A stretch of DNA of 47,100 nucleotides from Sphingomonadales bacterium (GTDB taxonomy: Bacteria > Pseudomonadota > Alphaproteobacteria > Sphingomonadales > Sphingomonadaceae), in assembly GCA_017309275.1 (NCBI GenBank), contig JAFKLT010000093.1, positions 1 to 47,100 on the forward strand, written 5' to 3'. Position numbers and translations under genes: made by a program. Below are positions 1 through 13,984 of this stretch, one piece after another (position 1 is the first letter of the stretch; every line of letters begins with the position of its first letter). Below the pieces are notes generated by a model that was given only the letters and a program-made list of their open reading frames with translations, was not told the DNA's origin and did not search any database.

Positions 1-59
1 GCCCGTGGTGAGGGGGGCGAATGAGAGGGGCCTCCGACGGCCAGGTTTCGAATTTACAA

Positions 60-530
60 TCATGCGCGACGTCCGCTCGGCCGCGCGTAGCGGGACTGAA
101 CGGTCGTGCGGCGGAAATGCTTTTCGAGCGCAGCGTTTGAGCGGCGCAGGAACACCGCGCACGCGCGGCGCAGGAATGGATAGCCGAGCCACGAGAAGAA
201 GCCGCGGCAATCGAGCCGATGCGTCACCTCGACGCCTTGGCCTAACTTCTCGAGCCGATAGCTCTCCTCGATCACGAGCAGGCCGCGCATGCCCGTTCGC
301 CACGAAAAGCCCTTGAGCCAGTCGAGACCGGTGATCCGCCCTTCGGCGGCCAGCTCCGGCCCGCGCGGCCCACGCGGGGAATAGACATAGTCGATGCGCT
401 CCTCATCTCCCGGATGCTCCGATAAGCGCAATGTCGGATGCCAGTCGGCATAGCGCTCGATGTCGATGAGCAACCGCCAGACGCGGCCGATCGGGACCGG
501 CAGGCGGAGCGAGGTCCCTACCGAGAACAT
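60..530 (-). CDS. SRPBCC (START-like) family protein
   Basis: 156 aa. The N-terminal stretch, with RVWRLLIDIERYADWHP, has the look of SRPBCC/polyketide-cyclase-type ligand-binding folds, which open with a beta strand, a short helix and a W-P motif. No catalytic residues can be assigned and the ligand is unknown. The ATG at 530 follows a plausible ribosome site (GGGAG). It is the last gene of the minus-strand czc operon, 81 bp after the DUF190 gene. It has no signal peptide, so it is probably cytoplasmic. The family call rests on sequence pattern only. Confidence 0.7.
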   Translation of the reverse strand: MFSVGTSLRLPVPIGRVWRLLIDIERYADWHPTLRLSEHPGDEERIDYVYSPRGPRGPELAAEGRITGLDWLKGFSWRTGMRGLLVIEESYRLEKLGQGVEVTHRLDCRGFFSWLGYPFLRRACAVFLRRSNAALEKHFRRTTVQSRYARPSGRRA

Positions 531-611
531 CGGCAGCTCCCTCGCTCCGGCAAGCTGGTCCGCGACGCAGGCCGGGGACCTGCGCCGCGGTGGAAACCGG
601 CAATTTGCCGG

Positions 612-956
612 TCAGCTCTGGACATCGGGAGGCTCCACGGCGGATTTCCCGCCGAGGATGTCGACCGCTTCGAGCGTTATGAGCCCTATGTCCGGTATTT
701 CGGACAGCTGCGCCGCAAAGTCGCGGAGCCGCTGCTCCTCGTCGATGATCTCGATCACGACCGCCCGGTCATTCTCCAGCGCATGCTTGCGGTGGAGATG
801 TGCCGAGCGGCCGAAACCGAGGACCGCTTCGAGGACGGTGACCCCCGCCAGCTTTTGCTGGCGGGCGAGTTCGGAAATGAACTCGAAGACGCGCTGGTCG
901 CCGAAGAAGGCAGACTCGTCGGTATAAACGCGCAATAGCTTGGATGCTTTTTGCAT
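612..956 (-). CDS. DUF190 PII-like protein
   Basis: 114 aa. It matches DUF190 throughout: an opening LLRVYTDESAFFGDQRVFEF, the middle motif GVTVLEAVLGFGRSAHLH, and VVIEIIDEEQRLRDF near the centre. DUF190 proteins have a PII-like ferredoxin fold and are thought to bind small ligands; the ligand here is unknown. The ribosome site (AGGAGAGG) overlaps the stop codon region of czcA, so translation is probably coupled to the pump gene. DUF190 genes commonly accompany metal or ion transporters, which suggests a regulatory role for the efflux system. Confidence 0.88.
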   Translation of the reverse strand: MQKASKLLRVYTDESAFFGDQRVFEFISELARQQKLAGVTVLEAVLGFGRSAHLHRKHALENDRAVVIEIIDEEQRLRDFAAQLSEIPDIGLITLEAVDILGGKSAVEPPDVQS

Positions 957-965
957 GGTCCTCTC

Positions 966-3900
966 CTATTCCGTGACCGGCGCTTCGGCCGGCTCGGTTT
1001 TGCGTTTCAGGAAACCGGGCTGCCAATTCGCGCCAAGAACGACCTTCGCGATGGCCGGGAGCACGAGAAGCGTCAGGATGGTCGCTGCGATGAGGCCGCC
1101 GATGACGGTCGTCGCGAGCGGCTTCTGCACCTCGGCGCCTGTCCCCGTCGCGATCGCCATCGGCACGAAGCCGATCGCGGGCACGAAGCCGGTCATAATC
1201 ACCGCGCGCATCTTCTCGATCATGCCCTCGCGGATCGCCTCGGTGAGCGGCACGTCATTCTCGAGCCGCTCGCGGATCGCCGTCATGACGACGAGACCGT
1301 TGAGCACCGCGACGCCGGCGAGACAGATGAAGCCCACCGCTGCGGACACGGAGAAGTTGATGCCCGTAAGCGCGAGGGTGAACACCCCGCCTGCGAGCCC
1401 CAGCGGGACCGCAAGGAACACGGCAGTTGCTCGGCCGAAAGTGCCAAGCGCCATGTACAGCAGGATGAAGATACCCGCGAAGCAGAGCGGCACCACGATG
1501 GAAAGCCGCTTCGAGGCGGCCTGCAGGCTTTCGAACTGCCCGCCCCATTCGAGATAATAGCCCGCCGGAAGCTTCACATTGGCAATCTTCGCTTGCGCCT
1601 CGGCCACGAAGGAGCCCGCATCGCGGCCTTCGAGGTTCACCTGTACGACGACGCGCCGCTTGCCATTCTCGCGGCTGATCTGGTTGAGCCCTTCGGTCAG
1701 CCGGATCTGCGCCACTTGCGCAAGCGGTATCTGTCCGCGGTTCCCGCCTTCCGAGGGAAGGAGCACGGGAAGCGCGCGAATGTCGTCGAGATTGACGCGG
1801 GTCGCGTCGGGAACGCGCACGGTGATGTCGAACCGGCGATCGCCTTCGTAAAGGAGACCCGATTCACGCCCGCCAAGCGCCGCCGACACGGTGTCGGCGA
1901 CTTCCTGCACCGACAGGCCGTAACGCGCGATCGCATTGCGATCGAGCTTCACGTCCAGCGTCGGAGCGCCGCCGACCTGGTCGGCCTTGACGCTGCCCGC
2001 ACCCGGAATGCCCTGGAGCACCTTCACCATCTCGTTCGCGGCGAGCGACATCTTGTCGAGGTCGTCCCCGTAGAGCTTGATGGCGACGTCGCCGCGGACA
2101 CCCGCGATCAGTTCGTTGAAACGAAGCTGGATCGGCTGGCTGACCTCGTAAAGCTGGCCGAGCTGGCCGCCAGCGGCCTTCTCGATCCGCTCGACGACAT
2201 CGGCCTTGCTATCGACGCCCGCCGGCCACTGGTCCTGCGGCTTCAGGATCACGAAGCCATCCGAGATGTTCGGCGGCATCGGATCGGTCGCCACCTCGGC
2301 GGTACCCGTCTTCGAGAACATCAGTTCGACTTCGGGCAGGCTCGAGATCGCCGTCTCGACATTACGTTGCATGGCCAGCGACTGTTCGAGGCTCACCGAA
2401 GGCACGCGCGTCGAGGCGAGTGCCATATTCTTCTCGTCGAGCTGCGGAATGAATTCCGAACCCAGAAGCCCAAACGCGGGGATCGCGAGAAGGAAGAAGA
2501 CGAAGCCGCCCGCGATGAAGGTCCAGGGTTTCGCGATCGCCTTGTCGAGCAAGGGCAGATAGCGTTCCTTGGACTTGCGGATGGCCCAGACTTCCTTCTC
2601 GGCCACTTTGCCGCGGATCATCAGCGCGACGAGCGCCGGGACCAGCGTGATGGCAAGGATGAAGGCGGCGACGAGCGCGAGCATGATGGTGATGGCCATC
2701 GGCGAGAAGGTCTTGCCCTCGACGCCTGTGAACATCAGCAGCGGCGCGAAGGCGAGCAGGATGATCGCCTGGCCGAAGACCGTCGGTTTGATCATCTCCT
2801 GGCTGGCCCGCATCGTCTCCTCGAGACGTTCGCGAAGGTTAAGCAATCTCCCTTCATGCTCCTGCCTGTGTGCCAGTCTCGCCAGACAGTTTTCGATGAT
2901 GATCACCGCCCCGTCGACGATCAGACCGAAGTCGAGAGCGCCGAGGCTCATCAGGTTACCGGGGACCCGGAACGCGTTCATGCCCATCGCCATCATCAGG
3001 AAGGAGAAGGGGATGACGAGCACCGCGATGATCGCGGCGCGCCAGTTGCCGAGCAGGAAAAAGAGCGCGGCCGCGACGAGCAGCGCGCCTTCGGTCAGGT
3101 TCTTTTCAACCGTGCCGACGGTCGCGTTCACGAGCTTGGCGCGGTCGAGCACCACCTTCACTTCGACGCCAGGCGGCAAGGTTTTCGACACCTGCGCGAT
3201 CTTCGCCGAGACATCCTCGGCGACGGTGCGGCTGTTCTGGCCGATCAGCATGAGCACGGTGCCGATCACCGCCTCCTTGCCGTTCATGCTGCCCGCACCC
3301 GTTCGAAGGTCGCCGCCAATCTTCACATTGGCAAGCTGCCCGACGGTGACAGGAACCCCGCCGCGCGTTGCAACGACGGCATTGCGGATCTCGTCGACCG
3401 AGCGAACGCGCGCATCGACGCGGACGAGATAGGCCTCGCCGCCGCGGTTGTAATAGTTGGCGCCGACCGCGAGGTTTGCGCGTTCGAGCGCTTCGCCGAG
3501 TTCGCTGTAGGAAATGCCATAGCTGGTGAGGCGTGTCGGATCGGGCTCGACCACGAAGGTCTTGGCATAGCCACCGATCGAGTCGACGCCGGCAACGCCG
3601 CCGACCGACTTCAGCTGGGGGCTGACGATCCAGTCCTGGACTGTGCGAAGATAGCCCGACTTCGCGATCTCGTCGGTGAGGATATCGCCCTCGGGGGTCA
3701 GATAGCTGCCGTCGGGTTGCCAGCCCGGTTGGCCCGCAACCTTCTTGGCGCCCTTCCCGTCAGGATTTTTATAGCCGACGGTGTACATCACGACCTCGCC
3801 GAGACCCGTCGTTACGGGACCGATCTGCGGCTGCGCCCCATCGGGCAGATTTTCGCCCGCCTGGAGAAGCCGTTCGCCCACCTGCTGGCGCGCGAAATAG

Positions 3901-4208
3901 AGGTCGGTTTCATCGGAGAAGATGGCCGTCACCTGGCTGAAGCCGTTGCGCGAGATCGACCGTGTCGTCTCGAGCCCCGGAATGCCGGCCAGCGAGATTT
4001 CGATCGGATAGGTTACGAGTTTCTCGATTTCGACCGGCGAAAGGCGCGGGTCGATCGTGTTGATTTGCACCTGTTTGTTGGTGATGTCGGGAACGGCGTC
4101 GATCGGCAGCTTGGTGAGCTGCCAGACGCCGAGGCCCGCGATCACGAGGAAGAGGAAAAGCACCGCCCAGCGCGCGCGGACGGATAGCGCCATCAGTTTC
4201 GCGATCAC
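966..4208 (-). CDS. czcA: Heavy-metal RND efflux pump, CzcA family (copy 1)
   Basis: 1080 aa, the usual length for the HME-RND family. It is the inner-membrane proton/metal antiporter of a tripartite CzcCBA pump. Visible features are the N-terminal segment [18 protein letters not shown] and the TM4 motif [15 protein letters not shown], whose Asp residues carry protons. There are two large periplasmic loops and 12 predicted membrane segments. I chose the GTG at 4208: it has a GAGGA ribosome site that overlaps the czcB stop, and the frame opens with MIAKLMALSVRARW. The TM4 motif fits divalent-metal (Zn/Cd/Co/Ni) pumps rather than Cu/Ag CusA types. The exact metal cannot be read from sequence. 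Confidence 0.95.
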   Translation of the reverse strand: MIAKLMALSVRARWAVLFLFLVIAGLGVWQLTKLPIDAVPDITNKQVQINTIDPRLSPVEIEKLVTYPIEISLAGIPGLETTRSISRNGFSQVTAIFSDETDLYFARQQVGERLLQAGENLPDGAQPQIGPVTTGLGEVVMYTVGYKNPDGKGAKKVAGQPGWQPDGSYLTPEGDILTDEIAKSGYLRTVQDWIVSPQLKSVGGVAGVDSIGGYAKTFVVEPDPTRLTSYGISYSELGEALERANLAVGANYYNRGGEAYLVRVDARVRSVDEIRNAVVATRGGVPVTVGQLANVKIGGDLRTGAGSMNGKEAVIGTVLMLIGQNSRTVAEDVSAKIAQVSKTLPPGVEVKVVLDRAKLVNATVGTVEKNLTEGALLVAAALFFLLGNWRAAIIAVLVIPFSFLMMAMGMNAFRVPGNLMSLGALDFGLIVDGAVIIIENCLARLAHRQEHEGRLLNLRERLEETMRASQEMIKPTVFGQAIILLAFAPLLMFTGVEGKTFSPMAITIMLALVAAFILAITLVPALVALMIRGKVAEKEVWAIRKSKERYLPLLDKAIAKPWTFIAGGFVFFLLAIPAFGLLGSEFIPQLDEKNMALASTRVPSVSLEQSLAMQRNVETAISSLPEVELMFSKTGTAEVATDPMPPNISDGFVILKPQDQWPAGVDSKADVVERIEKAAGGQLGQLYEVSQPIQLRFNELIAGVRGDVAIKLYGDDLDKMSLAANEMVKVLQGIPGAGSVKADQVGGAPTLDVKLDRNAIARYGLSVQEVADTVSAALGGRESGLLYEGDRRFDITVRVPDATRVNLDDIRALPVLLPSEGGNRGQIPLAQVAQIRLTEGLNQISRENGKRRVVVQVNLEGRDAGSFVAEAQAKIANVKLPAGYYLEWGGQFESLQAASKRLSIVVPLCFAGIFILLYMALGTFGRATAVFLAVPLGLAGGVFTLALTGINFSVSAAVGFICLAGVAVLNGLVVMTAIRERLENDVPLTEAIREGMIEKMRAVIMTGFVPAIGFVPMAIATGTGAEVQKPLATTVIGGLIAATILTLLVLPAIAKVVLGANWQPGFLKRKTEPAEAPVTE

Positions 4209-4211
4209 GGT

Positions 4212-5381
4212 CTATTCCTCCTCGCCCGCGCCCTTGCCGAGTTCGGCCTTGAGCAGGAATGCGTTCTTGGTCGCGACAATCTGGCCGGGCTTCAGCCCGG
4301 AGAGGATTTCGACACGGCCCGCGCTACGCTGACCGACGGTCACCTGCTGCGCGCGGAAGCCGGTCTTCGTGCGCACGAACACCACGTCGCGGCCCTCGAG
4401 CGTCTGGAGCGCCTCGTCGGCGATCACGATCGTTGCGGGACCACCGGTCGCGGCGCCGCGGGTGGGAAGCAGGCGTACCCGGACCGCGAGGCCGGGCTGC
4501 AGCGCGCCGGGAACATCGAGGACGGCGGTTGCCGAGCGGGTTTCGCCCGAAAGGCCAGGCGTCACCGCGCGGACACGCGCGTCGATCGTCTGTCCGTCGG
4601 GCAGTTCTATGATCGCGCGGTCCCCCGGGGACAGCCGCTGCGCGTCGGCCGGACCGACCGCAGCCTCGATCTGCACCTTGCTCGGATCGGCAACCCGGAA
4701 CAATTCGGTTTCGGGCTGCACGAAGGCACCGAGGCTCGCGCTCTCGGCCGTGATCCGTCCCGAGATCGGGCTCGCGACGATCACACTACTTCCATCGCGG
4801 GTGACCTGCGCCGCGTTCGCTGCGGCGCGGGCACGTTGCGCTTCGGCCGCGGCAGCCGCGGCTTCGGCCTGCGCCTGCTCGTAATCGACGCGTGCCGACA
4901 CCTTCTGGTCGAACAGCGTCTTCTCGCGGTGGAGATTCTTCTGCGCGAGCGTCGAGCGCGCATCGGCCGCAATCCGTTCCGCCGCAATCTGCGCTGCGTC
5001 GCGGCTTTGCACGATCGCGATCGTTTCGCCGGCGCGGACCGGATCGCCGAGCCGTTTGAAGAGGCGGGTCACCGCACCACCTGCGCGGGCGGTGACGATC
5101 GCCTCGCCGCTCGGCGCGGCAGTGACCGTGGCCTGCGAGATGATTTCGGAGCCGAGACCGCCGGCGCCGATTGCCTCGACGCCGATTTCGGCGGCCTTGA
5201 TCGCTTCAGGTGTGATAGCGAGGCTGCTTGGAAGCGCTTCGCTTTCAGTTGCGGCTTCGCCTTCGGCAGCCGGCGCGGGGGCCGGATCAGCGGTGCAGCG
5301 GGCGACGCCGAAGCCGGTGACGGCGGCGAGGGCGATGGCGCCCGCGACAGTGCCGAGAAGGCGCTTGTCCTTGGTGATCAT
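4212..5381 (-). CDS. czcB: RND efflux periplasmic adaptor, CzcB family (copy 1)
   Basis: 389 aa membrane-fusion protein linking CzcA to the outer-membrane channel. It has an N-terminal signal or anchor (residues 1-28) and a lipoyl-like half motif (GGAVTRLFKRLGDPVRAGE). An Ala-rich coiled-coil hairpin lies at about residues 130-200, followed by beta-barrel segments (PISGRITAES...LGAFVQPETELF). It ends 4 bp before the czcA start. Unlike the CzcB at 9426 it lacks an N-terminal His-rich stretch, so the two adaptors are distinct paralogues and not a recent duplication. Confidence 0.93.
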   Translation of the reverse strand: MITKDKRLLGTVAGAIALAAVTGFGVARCTADPAPAPAAEGEAATESEALPSSLAITPEAIKAAEIGVEAIGAGGLGSEIISQATVTAAPSGEAIVTARAGGAVTRLFKRLGDPVRAGETIAIVQSRDAAQIAAERIAADARSTLAQKNLHREKTLFDQKVSARVDYEQAQAEAAAAAAEAQRARAAANAAQVTRDGSSVIVASPISGRITAESASLGAFVQPETELFRVADPSKVQIEAAVGPADAQRLSPGDRAIIELPDGQTIDARVRAVTPGLSGETRSATAVLDVPGALQPGLAVRVRLLPTRGAATGGPATIVIADEALQTLEGRDVVFVRTKTGFRAQQVTVGQRSAGRVEILSGLKPGQIVATKNAFLLKAELGKGAGEEE

Positions 5382-5490
5382 ATTCTATCTCCGCTGATGA
5401 TGCGGTTCGCGCGCCGACCGGCAGCGCACCCCTGTTGACTTGAAAGGACGGCGGCGAAGGCGCCTCCGTCCGCTGGAAGGATCGGCGCGC

Positions 5491-6798
5491 TCATGGCTGA
5501 TGGTCCGCATCGCCATCGGCGGCCGCCTGGCGCGAAAGGATCGCACGGGCCGCGGCCCGGGCTTGCCTCGCGGCGATCAGTTCGGCCTGCGTCGCCGCAT
5601 AGGCCTGCTGTGCGTCGATATATTCGACGAGCGAGGACTTGCCGGCGCGGTAGCTGAGCTCGGCAAGCCGGACCCCTTCGCGCGCCTGCTCGATGCCGCT
5701 GCCTTCGAGCGCCGCGAGACGCGCTTCGGCCGCCTCGAGTTCGGCTTGCGCATTCGCGATTTCCGCCTGGGCGTTGACCACGGCATTTTCGCGCCGAGCG
5801 ATCGCGGCGGCGACATCGGACTTGGCAGCCGAGATGTTGCCGCGATTGCGATCGAAGACCGGTAGCGGTACCGAGACGTTGGCGACGAGCGCGCGATCGC
5901 CGGTCTCGCGAAGCTGGCGCACTCCGAACCCGACCGATGGGTCGAGCCGGCCGTCGGCCCGCTGCCCCTGGAGCCGCGCCTCGGCAATGAGCTTCTCGGT
6001 TTCGGCAAGTCGGACGTCGAGCGTTGCGAGCGAGTCCACCGTCGCCGGTGTCACCCACAAATCGCCATCAACCAGTTCGGCCGGCGGGACCGAGCTGCCG
6101 AGGAGAGCCGCGAGCGAGCGGCGTGCGGTCCGCTCTTCGGCCTCGGCTGTGCGCAATTCAGCGGTCGCCTGCACAAGGGCCGCATTGGCGCGGAAGGCCC
6201 GCAGCGGCGGCTCGTTTCCCGTGTCGACCATCGCCTGCGCGACGCGAACAAGTTCGCGGGCTCGGGCTTCGTTCTCGCGCGCAAGCGCCAGATTGTCGCG
6301 GGCCGCGGTCGCCGTCGCGAACTGATTGCGCACGTCGAACGCGAGGTCCGCGCGGGCAATTTCCAGTCGATATTGCGCGGCCAGAAACTCCGCGTCGGCG
6401 AGCGTCATGCGGGCGCGGCGGCGCCCGCCTATGTCGAGCCGCTGGTTGACCGACACGGTCGTTTCGAGGCCATTGAGCCCCGAATAGGGACCCGTTCCGG
6501 CAAAATTCTCGACGTCGACGTTCAGCGTCGGGTTGTAGCGATAGCCCGCTTGGCGCTGGCGGCCGCGCGCGGCCTCCACTTCAGCCTGGGCGGCAACCAC
6601 GCGCGGCGACCGCGCGTCGGCTTCCTCCATCGCCTGGGCGAGGGACAATCGGGCGGGAAGCGGGCCGGTGCGGACCGCCTCGTCGGATGAAGAAGGCGGA
6701 CCCACGAGCTCCGTTCCTGCCAATTGGGCAGCAACGGGCGCGGCATTTGCGCCTGCAACGAGCGCCGCGAAAGTCGCGGCGACAACTATGGATTTCAT
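5491..6798 (-). CDS. czcC: RND efflux outer-membrane protein, CzcC/TolC family (copy 1)
   Basis: 435 aa with a signal peptide (about residues 1-24, ending NAAPVAAQ). Two OEP repeats are rich in Ala, Glu and Arg, as in TolC-type trimeric channels: LSLAQAMEEADARSPRVVAA opens the first and LDVRLAETEKLIAEARLQGQ the second. It forms the exit duct of the pump. The ATG at 6798 follows an AGGAG site about 10 nt upstream. A 109-bp gap separates it from czcB. Confidence 0.92.
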   Translation of the reverse strand: MKSIVVAATFAALVAGANAAPVAAQLAGTELVGPPSSSDEAVRTGPLPARLSLAQAMEEADARSPRVVAAQAEVEAARGRQRQAGYRYNPTLNVDVENFAGTGPYSGLNGLETTVSVNQRLDIGGRRRARMTLADAEFLAAQYRLEIARADLAFDVRNQFATATAARDNLALARENEARARELVRVAQAMVDTGNEPPLRAFRANAALVQATAELRTAEAEERTARRSLAALLGSSVPPAELVDGDLWVTPATVDSLATLDVRLAETEKLIAEARLQGQRADGRLDPSVGFGVRQLRETGDRALVANVSVPLPVFDRNRGNISAAKSDVAAAIARRENAVVNAQAEIANAQAELEAAEARLAALEGSGIEQAREGVRLAELSYRAGKSSLVEYIDAQQAYAATQAELIAARQARAAARAILSRQAAADGDADHQP

Positions 6799-6863
6799 GA
6801 AAAGGAGACTCCTGACGTTTCCAGGGAGAGGCGCGCGCAGAGGGCGCGCGCAAACCTAGAGCG

Positions 6864-7226
6864 TCATGCGATTGGAGGGCGGAATGTCCCGATGTAGGCG
6901 ACGGGCGGCAACGTGGCCGCGGGCACGAGCGCGTGCGACTGGCTGCAAGGCACTTCGGTCGATGCGGTCAGCGTCTCCGCCGGTACACCCGAGTGATGCC
7001 CATGGCAGCCGTGAGGGGCAGCCGGGAGCGGCTGCTGTTCGCCAGAAGACGACTTCTTCTTGTCGGTTTCGGCGCTTTCGGTTGCCGGCGCGGCGACACA
7101 GCCGGCTTCGATCGCGGCGACCAGGAAGCTCGTCTCGGCCCGTTCCTCACTCGCATGCGCGAGCGACCCAGCAACCGTTCCGGATGCAAGGAGAATGGTC
7201 AGCAGGAAGAGGATCACCCGTCGCAT
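6864..7226 (-). CDS. Small His-rich exported protein, CzcI-like (copy 1)
   Basis: 120 aa. It has a clear signal peptide (MRRVILFLLTILLASGTVAGSLAHA), a Lys/Ser-rich middle and a metal-ligand cluster HGCHGHHSG, with a further cysteine downstream. It is the first gene of the minus-strand efflux operon. Small His-rich periplasmic proteins such as CzcI sit just before czcC in other czc operons and modulate metal-dependent expression. The position and ligand cluster support that analogy, but sequence similarity to CzcI itself is not evident by eye. Confidence 0.7.
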   Translation of the reverse strand: MRRVILFLLTILLASGTVAGSLAHASEERAETSFLVAAIEAGCVAAPATESAETDKKKSSSGEQQPLPAAPHGCHGHHSGVPAETLTASTEVPCSQSHALVPAATLPPVAYIGTFRPPIA

Positions 7227-7790
7227 TGGAACAGGCCCCTAGCATCGAAACGGCAGGATGAAAAGTAGAAGATTTTCAATCTACTTCGAGACACCCTGCT
7301 GGCCGCCCAACGCTATCTGTAATGTTATCACATTATCAAGCCAAAATTCATGTATTGAATATTTTGATACTTATTAGAACCCGAGCCAAATCAAAGCACT
7401 CATCGAATATCATCGTCACAATTAGAATATTTTTGGGAGAATGCTTCATATTCCTATGAAACCATAGCATGGGCCCGAGACTATTGCAGACCAATAGGTT
7501 CCACAGGACTCTGGTTCATCGCGTGAGATTGGAACGGACCGCGCTACGTACCGGCCTGCGACATGAGCCGCCGATCCTATATCTACTATAGATTGCTAAG
7601 TCGGTTCGAGGAGATGGCAGGCAGAATGGACGCCAATCGGGTTCGGAACCCCGTCCTCTGCGCCCGGGCTGAACGCAAGCGCGAAGCGGAAGTCCATTGC
7701 CACGTGCATCATGCATGCGATGGGCTCGCAGCACCGGTTGCGCCCGATTTGGACTTTCGGAACAATCCATTCGCTGTTAGGGGCGCACCG
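7227..7790. promoter_or_regulatory. AT-rich divergent control region between the two czc operons
   Basis: About 560 bp with no convincing gene. The segment at about 7260-7500 is much more AT-rich than its surroundings. It contains several short dyads: 7263-7286, 7320-7335 (TAATGT, 4 nt, ACATTA), 7346-7360 (ATTCA, 5 nt, TGAAT) and 7577-7591 (CTATA, 5 nt, TATAG). Divergent promoters and operators for both operons must lie here. No metal regulator gene (CzcRS, ArsR or MerR) adjoins, so the controlling protein is encoded elsewhere. Confidence 0.6.
7263..7286. promoter_or_regulatory. Inverted repeat upstream of the left czc operon
   Basis: 7-bp arms AAGTAGA and TCTACTT around a 10-nt spacer that itself contains AGATT and AATCT. 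It lies 37-60 bp upstream of the start codon at 7226, a typical operator position for the minus-strand operon. In AT-rich DNA such dyads also arise by chance, so operator function is inferred. Confidence 0.35.
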
Positions 7791-8129
7791 ATGTCCGGCG
7801 CTCCTTTACGCCTTCTGCTTGTGATTATCCTGCTTCTGAGCGGGCTCCACAATGCTGCGCCGGCGGCGGCGGGCATGACGCACCATGCCACCGATTCGCA
7901 TCTCGCTCACCATGCGGAATCGGGTCATGCCTCGGGCAAGGATTCGTCCAACGGTCAGCAGGATGCCGACATCCACGGCAGTCACCATAATTGCCCGGTC
8001 GCATCCGACCAGGCCCTCGCAGGCCATGACGATCTGTCCTGTTTTTCCGGCGGCCTCCTCTTTGTGCTGCCCGCGACGCGCCTCGCTTCGCGCGCTCTTG
8101 CTCCCCCCCTGAACCCTCCCCTCGCCTGA
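7791..8129 (+). CDS. Small His-rich exported protein, CzcI-like (copy 2)
   Basis: 112 aa from the ATG at 7791. A longer frame is open upstream but lacks coding character; the ATG is followed directly by a signal peptide (PLRLLLVIILLLSGLHNAAPAAAG). The mature part is packed with His: MTHHATDSHLAHHAESGHAS, then HGSHHNCPV. Two Cys lie in the C-terminal half. It is the first gene of the plus-strand efflux operon, mirroring the protein at 6864-7226. Both probably bind Zn, Co or Ni in the periplasm and tune the pump; that role is inferred. Confidence 0.7.
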   Translation: MSGAPLRLLLVIILLLSGLHNAAPAAAGMTHHATDSHLAHHAESGHASGKDSSNGQQDADIHGSHHNCPVASDQALAGHDDLSCFSGGLLFVLPATRLASRALAPPLNPPLA

Positions 8130-8193
8130 ACCACGCCTGCCGCGCGGCCCTTTCCGGCCTGCGCTCAGTCGTCTCGTTCAGGAGTGAGAATTT

Positions 8194-9425
8194 ATGCATA
8201 TCCATATGCGCGCCGCCCTGTTGGCCGGGGCTGCGCTGCTGGCGGGGTCCGTTTGGGCCCAGCCGCTAACGCTCGACCAGGCGGTCGAGCGGGCCATCGC
8301 CGCATCGCCCGAGCTTAGAGCGGGCGAAGCGGGGGTCGACGCTGCGCGCGGCGATCAGCTGCAAGCCCGTGTCCGTCCCAATCCGACCGTTTCGGTCGAT
8401 ATGGACAATGGCGTCGGGACAGGCGGCTATGGCCTGTTCCGGCAGTCCGAGTTGACCGTCACCTATTCGCAGCCGCTCGAACGCGGCGGCAAGCGTGAGG
8501 CGCGCATGGCGCTTGCCGAGCGCGGCGTCGTGCTGGCCGAAGCGCAATGGCGGATTGTCCGGCTCGATATCGCCCAACAGGTCCAGCGCGCCTACATCAA
8601 CGTCCAGATCGCCGAACAGATGGTCTGGATCGCCGAAGACCGCGTCAAACTCGAAAAGGAGATACGCGCCGAGGCCATCCGGCGGGTGCGCGGCTACAAG
8701 GACCCGCTGTTTGTCGAAACAAGGGCCGATGCCCGCATTCTCGAAGCCGAGCTGGCCCTGAAGGAAGTCCAGGCGAAACGCCAATCGGCACGCGCTCTGC
8801 TCACGTCCTTCTGGGGCGGCGCTCCCGACAGCCTCGTTATCGCGGAAGGGATCGAGAAGCCCGATCCGCGTGACCCGCCGCTGGCCGAAGCCGACGCCGC
8901 AGTCTTCGATGCTGCCGTCGATCGCGCCCGGGCACAGGTCGTCGTCGAGCAGAGCCGTGCGCATCAGGATTATACGGTATCGGGGGGGACCCGTTTCCTT
9001 CGAGAGACCAATGATGTCGCCGTCCTCGGCGGCATCTCGATCCCGCTCGGAAGGTTCGACCGCAATCAGGGCAATATCGCGCGGGCACAAGCGGAGCGGC
9101 GGCAGCTCGAATATCAGTCCGAGGCCAACCGTCTCGAGCGCTTGCGGCGTCTCGCCTCGCTTCGGGCGGATGCCGATGCAGCCCGGGTGCGCGCCGAGGG
9201 CATCATGAACACCGTCTATCCCAAGGCGGTGAAGACACTCGCGCAGGTGCGCGAAGGCTATGCCCGCGGCGGTTTCCTGTTCGCCGACGTACAGGACGCA
9301 GCCGACGTCATCATCCAAATCCAGGGTCAGTGGGCCGATGCCATGACGAGTTACCGCGATTTGCTCGCGGAGATCGATCGCCTGACCGGCCGCTTCGATG
9401 CGGCTCCCCTTGCGGAGAATATTCC

Positions 9426-9429
<4 letters not shown>
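8194..9429 (+). CDS. czcC: RND efflux outer-membrane protein, CzcC/TolC family (copy 2)
   Basis: 411 aa. A signal peptide (residues 1-22, ending SVWAQ) is followed by OEP repeats (LTLDQAVERAIAASPELRAG) and long Ala/Glu/Arg helices. An AGGAG site lies 8 nt before the ATG at 8194. Its stop overlaps the next start (ATGA at 9426-9429), so czcB is translationally coupled. It is clearly divergent from the copy at 5491-6798. Confidence 0.93.
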
Positions 9430-13867
<4,438 letters not shown>

Positions 13868-13984
13868 GACCTTCCCGGATGGCCGTCACTCCCCCCTGTC
13901 GACGGCAACCGGAAGTGCTGACTGGGACGGAACCCAAAAGGGTTCCGCCTCCTCTTAGGGATGGTGAGGATTGAGGAACTTGCA

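Noticed and set aside
951-4187. 1078-codon open frame on the plus strand opposite czcA
   Set aside because: It mirrors the real czcA frame exactly, is dominated by His, Arg and Asp, and shows no domain. This is the usual GC-rich antisense shadow.
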